DNA of 64,000 nt from Corylus avellana (Eukaryota > Streptophyta > Magnoliopsida > Fagales > Betulaceae): positions 31,304,095 to 31,368,094 of the forward strand of contig NC_081544.1 of the NCBI RefSeq assembly GCF_901000735.1, written 5' to 3'. Position numbers and translations under genes: made by a program. The stretch's first letter is position 1. Each line of letters begins with the position of its first letter. The notes beneath the pieces are model-generated. The model worked only from the letters and a program-made list of their open reading frames with translations, ran no database searches and was not told the DNA's origin. Below are positions 24,001 to 34,900 of the stretch, piece by piece.

Positions 24001-27000
24001 AATATCTCTTATAAAGTGAAAAGGGACACTTAACCAGTGGTGAAGGATGTTAATTTTAGTAAATACACACGCAAGAGACCATCATACAAACTCAGCTTAT
24101 TCAGATTTGTATATAATTATTCACTTAGAACCACCAAACATGATCAAATATGCCTACCTCCTCTGAAGTGCTTGTGCTTTAGATGTTGGAACAATGATCA
24201 AAGATTCCATTCCTTTGACCGGATCATAGGAGCGTGCTTTTACAAATCCAGGATCTATAACATACCTAATTCCAGGAATTGTCACAGATGTCTCAGCAAT
24301 ATTTGTTGCTAATATTACCTAAAAACCAGTCATGGGCAGATTGCTTACTTATAATGAAGAATAATTACAAATTTTTACTAGTAATTTAAATTTTTACCCA
24401 AAATAAACAGCCATCAAGAACAAAATGACAATTTAGGAATAAAATAAATAACACTGAAGTAAAACAGCAAGATAATCCCTACATTTCAAGTATAGTAAGG
24501 AATTTTATACATGGAACTATAACAAAGAGCTAAAAGCATCTTGAAATATATTATAGCATCATGGAGGGATGAAGCAGGCTGTCTAACCAACCACTGCTGT
24601 GATTTTCACCATCTTTTAGAAAAGAACATACATCCTTGATCAGATAACTGATTTTCCGTAGATGTATAGTATTGTTATACAGCAAATTCCAATAACACTT
24701 AAAAATTACATAATAGAACTTGTTCTCACATTTATCAACGTAAAATACAGTCAGATGGATGATTGACAAATTAATTTAATTTGTCAGTCATAAGAATAAA
24801 ACCTAGATAAGTTCTCATGTATCAGTTACATCATACATGTGAAAAATTCATTTCCTATAATAATGATTGGTGGAGTTAGTCATGCTAGTGGCTCATCAGC
24901 AGTAGCGAAGGCTACTGTCAGGTGATGATATTGGTGCTGACGCTATGCAGTCAGTAGCAATGGCAAAGAATCTAAAGATATTACAGTGATTGTGGCAATT
25001 GCAGTGGTTTTTGTAGTGATGTGGATGGTAGTTGAAACAAGATTTTTCTGTAATAGTGAAGCAGAAAGGGCCATAGCGGCAACAGCAGAGGTGACAGAGG
25101 TGGCATATTGCAGTGATGGAAACAGTAGTAGTGGCATGAATAACGTAGAAGGTTTAGAAGTAGTGGGATCATTGTAAATTTTTTCAATGTGATGCCAGCT
25201 GCGGAGGTGGCACCAAGCGGAAAATGCGGTGTTGTGGCCAAATTGGTTGGGGCACTGGAGGTTGTATAATTGGTGTTGATAGTAGTTGGGATGGTGGTGT
25301 GGCAGGGGTGGTACTGGAGATGGTGCTATGGACAATGGTGGTTAGCTTAGCACCAAAACAGGGAAATAGAGTTTGAGGCTGTGGCAGTGATGTACTGGAG
25401 TTAACAAAGACAGTAAGAGCAACGGGGGTGGCAAAAACTATGGAACTTGTAGTAGTTTTGAAATGGTGGCTGTACATTGGTAACATGGTGGTGGCGATTT
25501 GGTTTCCACTGAGTTTGAACAATCACTAAAAAGAGCGGACTGGCTGGGTTGCTTAATAGTGGAGTTCTAAAGCATAATTCTGTCTTCATATGTAAAAGAC
25601 CTGGACACCAAATGGTATCCGCCCAACAGTTATGGCCTACACTATAACAGCACAAAGGTGCATTATCTAAAAATATGATCACATTTCGCAAAATCAGATA
25701 AACTTGATCATGTCATAGATCTTAAAATTCAATGAGCATTAAATTAAACATCTACTACATCAATCATCTACACATGTGCATGCTACACTAAATAAAAGCT
25801 CACATGCAACATAACTATACCTTACGGAAACCGGCTGGAGCTGGTGCAAACACTCGCATTTGCTTTTCTGACGGAAGAGCTGAAAATATGGGAGCAGCTA
25901 ACAGCTTTCGACTGCCTTCAGGTAACTGTTGAAGTCGCTCTTTGACAAGTCTTTCAACTGATTCAATCTCTTCTTGCCCGGTCAAAAATACAAGTATATC
26001 ACCAGGTCTCTCCTCCAGATGAATCTAACAAGATAAAAACAAAACACACTTTTTTAAAACCATATAGGAACTCTATCCATGAATCATCTTAGGAAGTTAA
26101 ATGACTGACAAAAGCACTGAAATAATTTCAGAGTCAACTGGATTCATGTCAAGACAGGAAAAAGATTGGATTTCACCAATTATATTAATACCAATCTTGT
26201 AGGTAGAACTCAATTTTACATGATAGATTCACACCAAATACATGCATAGAAAGTAAATACATCCAAATTATCAAGTTATAAATATAATTAGGATATTGAA
26301 CACTAATGCTTAAAAAAAAAAAAAAAAAAATCTTTGTCAAGGTCAAATAAAATTCAAATCACCAAAGAAACTCACTGGAAAAATTAGAGCAGCTTGCATT
26401 TGGTCAAATAGAAACACAAAAGAAGAGAGCTATTTAACAACCTGTAATATGGTAATTAAGGTTGCATCTACATAATCTGGTTCAGCATGATGAGTGTAAA
26501 ATATATCCACCGGAAACTGTCGCCCTTGAATGTGAACAGCTCTTGCGCCACCAAAGTACTCGGAGAAACCACGCGCATCCAAGCTGGCAGACATGATGAT
26601 TAACTTCAACGGAGGGAATTTTCTGCCTTGGCATTGCTTGAGAAAAATACCATTATCTTTATCCAACAGAGTGCCATTATTTTCCTTCTTTTTTTCAATA
26701 TTAAGGCGATCATTGAAATATTTTGACCTTGCTTTTTGTACATTTTTAAGCAAACCCAGCAACACATCAGTGTGGACAGTCCTCTCATGAGCTTCGTCAA
26801 CAATGATGACTGAATACCTAGAGAGATATGGATCCAATAATGCTTCCCTGTAAGTGCATCGAAACTCTTATCAGTTCACACACAGGAGCAAAGCTCATAA
26901 TAAAGGTCTCCTACATAAACCCTATTATTTAGGCTAGGGATAAATTATTGCAATAAATAATTTCAAATCTTTCACCAGCATATATTTTATGATCTGCTAT

Positions 27001-27973
27001 TACTTATCGAAAAAAATATATTTTATGATCCGCTATCCCCTTTGTCAAATATAACACATAATATTCCACGTCTCCAGAAGCATCCAGCCTTCCAGGTCCT
27101 GAAAGTACTACAAAGCTACTATCCACACTGATATTCAAAATGGACACACCAGCCAACAGCAATATATTTATTCAAAAAAAAGGTCTCAAATATGCTATCA
27201 CATATTTTAAAAGCTTAACAACAAAACAAACAGTATGATACACAATGACATACTGCAAACGAAGTGGCGCATACTTTCTACCTCAGTAGCAATCCATCTG
27301 TCATGTATTTGATCCTCGTTGAGCCAGACGTCACATCCTCAAATCTAATGGAGTACCCAACCCTTTGGCCCAACTCCACACCACATTCCTCAGCAACCCG
27401 TTTTGCGACAGTGACAGCCGCAACACGCCTAGGTTGAGTAATCCCAATAGTCTTCCCATCCCGACAAAATCCCGCATTAAATAGAAACTGTGGCAACTCT
27501 ACAAAATAAATCACAGTGCAAACATTAAATAGAAAAATTCATCCCCATAAAGCTTAATACATATGCAAAAGGATACGACAAAACATACGGGTAGTTTTTC
27601 CACTTCCAGTTTCACCAACAATAATCAAAATATCATTGTTTCGGACCTCATCCCCAAGCCGTTTCTCAACTAAGAAAAGAAAACACCACTAATAAGCAAA
27701 TCTCCGATGACAGACACAAACTAAAACAGCAAAAAAAGAAACCAGCAACTGTTAAACCAATACCGGAAGCGATCGGAAGAGACTTTCTATGCTCCGCAAT
27801 CTTTTGCTTCCTGCATTACAATCAAAATCGCATAAGAATATTCATTCTGCTAAGCATAACAGCAATACCAGAGCTGGACTAACTAACGTTACTCATAAAT
27901 GAATTCTACCTTTTCTTTCTTACATTGAGGAAACTACGCGAACATATATATATATATAAGGTTAGAGTTTTGA

Positions 27974-28013
<40 letters not shown>

Positions 28014-28132
28014 TAGAGTTTTGACCTAGAAAAAGCGGGGTCGACCTTGCGGTCGTCGACCGGGAACTTGGCCCTAAGTTTATGATGGCTATCGGCGGAG
28101 TTTCTGAGTCCTCCTTGAGCCATTGAGGGCAT
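21067..28132 (-). CDS. DEAH10: DEAH-box RNA helicase, DHX33/DEAH10 type
   Basis: Twelve exons (minus): 28026-28132, 27764-27810, 27589-27669, 27282-27498, 26442-26847, 25821-26024, 24158-24318, 23457-23642, 22492-22723, 21789-21988, 21485-21619 and 21067-21250. They give 719 residues, close to human DHX33 (about 700). Motifs in order: GETGSGKTT (70-78), [12 protein letters not shown] (168-171), SAS (usually SAT), [19 protein letters not shown] and [10 protein letters not shown], then the winged-helix/ratchet and OB-fold regions. Short N-terminus, no RS or S1 domain, so not a PRP2/16/22 spliceosomal type. DHX33 acts in rRNA synthesis and RNA sensing in animals; the plant role is less clear. 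The next in-frame ATG, at 28123, is an alternative start. Large introns hold repeats and a LINE tail. Confidence 0.92.
23264..23425 (+). mobile_element. 5'-truncated LINE 3' end with target duplication, in DEAH10 intron
   Basis: The block ggtgtttctcttgtatactt...tttgggtgcaccctttgtg...ttattaaaaag is the typical 3' UTR of plant L1-like LINEs. It ends in a short A/GAA tail. It is flanked by a 19-bp repeat, gaagaatgatgaac-atct (23245-23263 and 23426-23444; one mismatch), a target-site duplication. Only about 160 bp of the element was inserted. Confidence 0.7.
24885..25510. repeat. GTG/GTA-rich imperfect repeat in DEAH10 intron
   Basis: The plus strand is dominated by gtgg, gtagtg, ggtg and gcagtgg words for about 620 bp, far from the AT-rich surroundings. 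Several overlapping open frames exist on both strands (for example minus 24943-25335) only because the repeat lacks stops. No family protein is recognised. It may be an old, decayed trinucleotide expansion. Confidence 0.5.
26981..27036 (+). mobile_element. Tail-only retroposon insertion with 20-bp target duplication
   Basis: The 16-nt insert tacttatcgaaaaaaa (27001-27016) lies between two copies of tatattttatgatcYgctat (26981-27000 and 27017-27036; one mismatch). This is the shape of a target-primed insertion that copied only the 3' tail of a retroposon. It lies in DEAH10 intron 4. Confidence 0.6.
27943..28028. repeat. Duplicated splice-donor segment with (TA)n, DEAH10 intron 1
   Basis: The 20-bp unit aaggttagagttttgaccta occurs at 27958-27977 and 28009-28028. 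Each copy lies beside a TA microsatellite (27943-27957 and 27977-28008). On the minus strand the right copy holds the exon 1 donor TCTAG/GTCAAA (28026/28025). The left copy repeats the same donor-like sequence inside the intron. Confidence 0.8.
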
Positions 28133-29232
28133 CGCAATCAAGCTCTGAGAGAGAACTGTATTTTTCGAAAAAAAAGCCTCAAATTGACGAAGGTGAGGCG
28201 GTTTCAAGCATAAGTCATGTTTTTTGGAACGGGGAATGCCGGGAACTGGGAAGGTAGAGTCGTATTGGGGAATGGGAATTTGCTAACAACGGTATAGATT
28301 TAACTCAAATATTCTTAACCCATACGACGTCGTGGTGCCTAGCAAAAAGTTGAGGCAATTGACGCCGTTTGTTTTCAACGTAAACTCTGATACAAGCAGT
28401 TGTTTCAGTTGATCACAATATCTGAGTTCAATCGGAACGAAATCGAGCCTAGAACTTGTCCAAGGAGCCGAAGTTGAAGATTTCAGTGAAAAACAGAGAG
28501 AAGGAAAGAGAAAAACGTAAGAGGAGAAAGAGAGAAGCTGAGGAAGGAAGAGGGACAAGGGATGAGAGCAGAGAGAAATAGAGGTGAAGCCGAGAGAGAG
28601 AGAGAGAGAGGGAAGGGAACCCGTCGGATTGTTATCACACTGGAAGAACTCGTGTCACAGTTCGCTTAAAACAGACGGCGTCAAATTGCTTATCTGGGTT
28701 TGAATTTGACGTAATTTTTTGGCTCATGCCCGTTGGATTCCATCTCGAGTCCACGGGCTTCTGTTTTTAATTCTTTTGGGCCTAAACTATGGGCTTGCTT
28801 TGCTGTTTGAAGCTTTGAGAGTAAAAGTCTAAAAGAACCAAAATAAAATATAAATATATATTCTTTATCTCTTTTTCTCCCTTGTAAATTGTTCTAATCG
28901 CTTTTAAAAGCGGTTAAAAAAAATTAAGTTTTTAAACCACATAAAGCAAAAAAATATTAAACCTTTTTATGAATCGAAGTGATAATGTTACTATTACAAA
29001 TATAGTAAAACATAAAAATTAAATCAAATATATCGTAAAAATTTATTGTAATATAAATATTGTTGAAATTAAATTATAAAAAAAAAAAAAAAAAATCCGC
29101 TCATAGTACACTTGAACATGTACAAGTAAAACAAGAGGGTAATATTACATGCTCAACATCACCAACATTCCTTATTGGCTTAGAAGAAAAAAAAATTGCA
29201 TTGTGCTTGCAAATGATTGGGATGGATAAGAA
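28133..29232. other. DEAH10 upstream / GDSL downstream intergenic region
   Basis: It holds the helicase promoter on the left and the 3' flank of the GDSL gene on the right. A (GA)n tract lies at 28591-28612 in a position fit for a 5' UTR or core promoter. The minus frame at 28283-28558 has no recognised domain and is probably chance. The rest is AT-rich. Confidence 0.55.
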
Positions 29233-31100
29233 TTAACAAGAGTCCCCAATGGAAACGGGCGGGTCAGAGAAGGAACCATTGAGAATTCGGGTTGCAATCC
29301 ATAGATTGGCGGAGTCAGAGTAGTGTATGCCATCCCAGCTAATGTGCATTGATGGATTATGACATGGATTACCGTAAACCGTTCCATTGATTATTGCTTT
29401 CTTCCCACAATCAATATGGTAGCCATAGTAACTCCCACAGCAAAACTCAAATGGGTCAACAAACCCTGTCATCAACAACCATATAACATTAGATCCATAT
29501 GCAAACTGTAGTGGATCACTATCCTATTGTGTTAAATCAACATTTAAGCAGTAGTTTATAGCTTGTTTAAGATTGTGGTAAAGGATTTAAAAATATACAT
29601 TTCGCATATAAAAAATCGTACCAAACAAAAAGTTAATCCATTTGATAAAAAAATTCAAAAGTAATTAACTTTTTTATAGTTTTGGCGGAAACTAGAAAGT
29701 GAAGGTTTTTTGCTCTATTTTTCAACACAATTTCAAACAAGATTTTAATATAGTACTAAAGCAGAAGTCATAAGTTTGAATTATGACGACATGACTCCAT
29801 CGTTTATTCCATTTTAGTTAAATATTTTACGTGATGAACCAAAAACCTCACGTACTAAAGGAAAAGTGTTAAAAATATTAATTAAATAATTAAATTCAAA
29901 AATTCTTATTAATTTAAGCTTTTTGGGATAAATGAAACCTAAGATTACCTTCATTCTTGGCACTGCTAATTAGGGCATATTTAGCTGAATACACGTCAAC
30001 ATATGTAAATGCTGCAGCAGGAAGCCCTGCCCTAAGCTGAAGCACCTTTTCCTTAAGCTGCCTGTTAAACTCCTGAGCCACCTCATTTTGAGGCTTCACA
30101 CACCCATTCTGATCCAGATTACCAGGCTTTGATCTGTCATATATAATGTTATATGGCAAGCAACCGATTGGGCCAGTATTATGTACCCAAAACACTCTTG
30201 CTCCTTCCTTGTATAATTGCTGAAACAGAGGACCAAAATAATCGTCAGAATGATCAATTGGTACATAATTAGCTGCTCATGAATCATACCCAGTAGGTGG
30301 TTTTTCTTACATGCACTGCCTGGAACAATTGGCTTAAGATGTTGGGAATGGACAGTCGAACTTGTTCTATTGTTGTGTGTTGAAAGCCATATGCAAGATC
30401 GTTCTGTCCAATATCAAATGTGTAAAGAGCCTTTGAGAAGTCCTTTGGCCTTGGGAGAAAGCTCTTGAATGGCGGGATACTTTCTGGTATAATATAAATT
30501 AAATTATTAAATTCTATCATTTTTTAGGCGTTTTTTTTGAAATAAGAGTGACTGACCATCTGGGGTGAGTTGAGCATAGAGAGCTGATGTACGAGATTTG
30601 AATTGTATGAACTGGGACATTTGAATCCCAAGATCGAAAGGACTATAACCGCCGGGAAGAATGGATGAACCCCCCGTTGCAAAATTTGCACCATGCCGGA
30701 AATTCATCCCCAGTGAGTCCAGGTATGCGCTCAGGCGCGGTAACTTCAGCTCCTCAGCTGCACAAAAATAGCAAAATATATATATATATATATGAAAACA
30801 TAGACCCACACGCGCACACAGAGCACTCTCAGTCACTCTCCACTTACCTATAAAGTCTATGATGAGACGACCATCACAGAACCTTCCGGAAGGGTGTCCG
30901 AAGAAGGTTTCTCCGTTGGGTGGATGAAGTGATGCGAAGGCCGCGGATATTCCTCCGGTGTCCGAGTTTGAATCTCCAAAGTTGTATATTGCCGGAAAGT
31001 TACAGCTCCGCCTGCCCAACACCACCTGCGGTAGTCCCACCAACCCCACAACCGTGAGGCCAAACAACACACAACATAGCCTTGCTACTGAGTAGTCCAT
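29233..31100 (-). CDS. GDSL esterase/lipase (ENOD8/alpha-fucosidase-like group), secreted
   Basis: Five exons (minus): 30848-31100, 30557-30757, 30311-30483, 29949-30219 and 29233-29465. They give 376 residues. A signal peptide (about 1-29, VARLCCVLFGLTVVGLVGL core) precedes block I FGDSNSDTGG with nucleophile Ser44. Block II gives GANFATGGSS, block III GQND, and block V DGIHYSDSAN the Asp/His pair. Several Cys residues near the C-terminus (CCGSYYGYHIDCG) are typical of the ENOD8-like group. These enzymes are extracellular esterases with broad acyl-ester substrates (family knowledge); the substrate here is unknown. The ATG at 31100 is the first ATG in frame. Neither gene neighbour is functionally linked. 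Confidence 0.93.
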
Positions 31101-31990
31101 GGTTGTTGTAGCAGTAGACCTTCGATTCTCATCGTAGTGGTTTTTATTTCTACAAGCGATCAAAAGAGACGAGTGATGGATGTCAGATCACCGACACGAG
31201 CCAGTCCATTTGACAAACGTGGGTAAGGACTTTTTTTATTTTCCATCAAAGCCTAGTTTCTCATCGTAATTGCTGCTTCCGAAAAACAAATCTGGGCCTT
31301 TTCACTCACCCAAAGGGCAAAAGCTAACTTTTTTTTTATAATTTTCAACTTTTTCGTTAAAAAGAGTAGGACAGTGAAATTAGATATCAACAGTTGAAAA
31401 AATAGTTAAATATGCTGTAATTTTTTTTTTTCAACGCTTAAACCTGTTACTCTGTTAGAATATATTCACCACCCTCAACGAAAAGTAGTGAATAAAAACT
31501 ATGAAAAGTTTTTCAATTCGACCTCTAATGTTTTAATTTTTGCAATGTACTTCCAAATTTGCTTCTTTTTTTTTTTTAATTCGACTAATGTTATTCCAAA
31601 ATTTTCATATTACCCCCATTTTTTTTATATAAAAAATGAAAAAAAAAAAAAAGAACAAAAATTCAAGATGACAAGAGCTACTCCTTCAGCCATCTAGCCA
31701 TTTTTGCACCTCAATTTTTTATTTTTTATTTTTATATAAAAAAATAAAAAAATTAGGGATAATATAAAAATTTTAAGATAACATTAGTCGAATAGAAAAA
31801 AAATTACAAATTTGTGGGGGGAAGGGGAGGGGGGCATTGCAAAAATTGAAATATTAGAAATCGAATTAAAAATCGCCCTAAACTTTGGGGGATAAAGTGT
31901 AATTTTCTCTTAAAAAACAAGCTCATGGTAGTGTCATTAAATTATGGAGATGGGGAGAAAAAAATACTAATCATAACAATATAGCATACT
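31101..31990. other. GDSL promoter / CDC48B 3' flank
   Basis: The left part carries the GDSL promoter (no clear TATA box identified). The right part is the 3' flank of CDC48B. The middle is filled by a foldback element (about 31500-31880). No gene is supported. Confidence 0.6.
31500..31880. mobile_element. Foldback element, about 370 bp palindrome
   Basis: The left arm (aattcgacctctaatgtttt from 31515, then aatttttgcaatgtact) is inverted at the right (gcattgcaaaaattgaaat...gaaatcgaatt to 31867). A second inner pair is ttcgactaatgttat near 31583 against ataacattagtcgaat near 31785. The centre has T/A runs. No coding capacity; ends approximate. Confidence 0.65.
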
Positions 31991-34900
31991 TCAGGTAGTA
32001 GCTAGTTCATGTTGGTTTTGATCTGTACTTACGAAAAAATATTTAGCAGCAGCAGCAAGTAAAATAAAGCTTACAACTCCAATTTTAACAGAAAATAATG
32101 GACCCAATAATTCTTTTTTGTGCTTGCTGTGATCCTTGACACTAGATGGGGTCTTCATAAACGAAGAATATGAATCAATTTCTGCCCTTGTTAATGCCGG
32201 TTTTAAAGAAGCCTTTACTGTCTCGAAATGACGGTCAGAGACAACAGTGGCATCAATGCTTTCCCTCAAAGCTACAATGCCAGCTTCCCTACACAGGCCT
32301 TCCAGTTCAGCCCCAGTGAAAAGGTCAGTATCTTCTGCTATTCTTCTGAGATCAACATCATCGTCTATTTTCATGTTACGTGAATGTACATGAAGTATCT
32401 CGCAGCGAGCTTCAAGATCGGGTGGCGGTACATATAGCACCTACAATTTCATAAAATGTCACAAAAGTCTTGACGACTATATTTCTCTCTATGAAAATGG
32501 ACACGGTGAACAAAATCTCTTACCAGATCAAAGCGTCCAGGGCGCATAAGTGCAACATCAATTGCATGAGGACGATTTGTAGCAGCTAAAACAAGAATTC
32601 CCTTCAAAAGAAAATAAATGAACAAATGAGCATAAACTTCAATCATGGGAAGAAGCTAGAAGTTCTCACCATTTTATCATACAGAATTTTTTCATATAAC
32701 TGGAAAATAAAATCATTAATGGGATCTAATGCTTACTTTAGCTTCTTCCAAACCATCCATTTCAGTAAGTAGAGTAGACAGAAGCCTCTCCCCTACTGTA
32801 GTGCTGTTGCTTGAACTCCCCCCTCTGCAATTAAAATGTAAACATAAATAAAGACGAAAAAAAAAAAAAAGTTCATTAATTGAGTGTTTGGATCCCATCT
32901 AAAAACAGATTTGAATCATTAGTGAAAATTCTTAACAGGATTATAATTAAAACAATCATACTCGCAACATTGAACACTTACACCACCTCTGGGAGAAAAC
33001 AAATGAAACCACATTAAGGTTAAAAGCACTATAAGGCCAGTTGATTAACAAAGAAAATAGCCCTTTGACATCATACTTAATCCTGCAAGGCCAGGCTAGA
33101 CAGAAATATGGTAAAAAATGGTTCATGATTATAAGCAGAAGACCTGGTTTTGGAACTATTTGGACCTCCTGATATTTTTCAACCACTTGATTGTTCAGGT
33201 TCCACTTCACCAAGCCACCATTTTGAGTTTCCAGAACAGCACATACATGCATACCGGCAAAAAGATATAATATATGTGGTGTCCTTGAATCACAGGGGTT
33301 GTTGGTAGACAAGCAACCAACGTGATTACATGCTCTCAATGTTTGAAATGCATAGACCATACCTTTAGAATGAAACATTTCATAACTTTAAATTTTGGAA
33401 TAGTAAATTCAAAAATAGAAAAAGTCAAATGACGTATGTATGAGGATGAAATACAGTACCAATAAAAAAAATGAGGATGAAACACGGGCAAGCGTGCACA
33501 CACAGAGGTGCCCACCTGCCCGTGCCCACGCGCGCACACACACAAAACCTGATTGAATAAATATAGCACACTAACCGTTTGGCAGCAACAACATCAGCCT
33601 CGTCAAAAAATATTATGCTTGGTGCTGCAAGGCGAGCTCTCTGAAATGTATTCCGCAACAAAGCTTCTCCCTCTCCAACATACATCGAATACATTTCTGC
33701 ACCACTGATTCATACTTTATGAATTTTCAAGGCATACAACTCTAAAATTCGAAATTTTCAAGGCATACCCTCTTAGTTGGTTATTGTTTTGGTCTCCTTG
33801 GGCCACTGTTTTCTATCCCAAATCTTCCCAGAGGATGCAGCTCATTGACTAGCCCATTTACTAATCCCAAGATTGTTTTGCGATGTTACACATTTGTTTT
33901 GTCTACCACTTTGATTTAGAAACAAGTGGTTAAAATTGAAGCTTTCAGTCTCGAGGGCTTTTTAGTCTAGGTGAGTCATATAACAGGTGGGCTTCAACCC
34001 TAAGCATATTATAGCAACCAACAAAATGCAGCATCCCAGCAGCCCCTACGGCCTTCCAAAAAAACTACCATCTATTTTCTAATTATAATAAAATACTCCT
34101 GCTAAGTCTACATATCCCTTGTTGTGACTATGAAAAAGTTCGAACCTCAAGGAAAAAAAAGAAGCTTGGGCGGCATGAGCTGCAGCTTTAGCAAGGGTGG
34201 TTTTTGAACATCCTGGAGGCCCATGCAGAAGAATTCCACGTACTGGAGATATTCCCAGCCTCGAAAATGCAGCAGAATGTTTAATAGGCCACTCGACAGC
34301 TTGCTGGAGCTTTTTCTGCCCATGAATAAAGAAAGATATCCTTAAAAATTCCATCAGACCTTCAATGCAAAATGTGAATTCTATAGTACAAACCTTCAAA
34401 TCTTTTAATCCTCCAATATCTTCCCAAGTCACCTTTGGGATTTCCACAGTAACACCTCTTGTTATGCTGGGCCCAACAATGGATCTAGCATGTTTCCAGT
34501 CTTCCACTGTTAAGCTGATCACAGCAGCATTTTCATTTGTATCGGAAGACCTTCTAACTGCAAACATGGTAGCCTCACGACATAAAGCTTCCAAATCAGC
34601 CCCAACATAGCCATTGCAAGACGCGGCTATAGCCCGTAAGTCAACATTGGGATCCAAAGGAACCTTCTTCGTGTAGAGCTGAAGAGTAATTAACATAAAT
34701 TATTTTTTACCCTTAAGCAAATAATTGTACGATTACCTATCAAATATTCAATTAAACTAGCTAAAACAACTAGGGCTAAAACTCATTTTGGCTGCACATG
34801 ACTGTCAAAACAATGCCATATTGGTAAATGAAACAATGAAATTCATGGTTAAGATTGCTTAAATTAGAATAACACGGGCCAAATTGAAAGCAAACCTAAA

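Noticed and set aside
24943..25691. Minus-strand frames of 86-130 codons in the DEAH10 intron
   Set aside because: They arise from the GTG-rich repeat. The helicase exons on each side join in phase without them.
33477..33545. Alternating cgcgcgcacacacac tract as a Z-DNA regulatory site
   Set aside because: It lies in the middle of a CDC48B intron, is short, and looks like an ordinary CA microsatellite.
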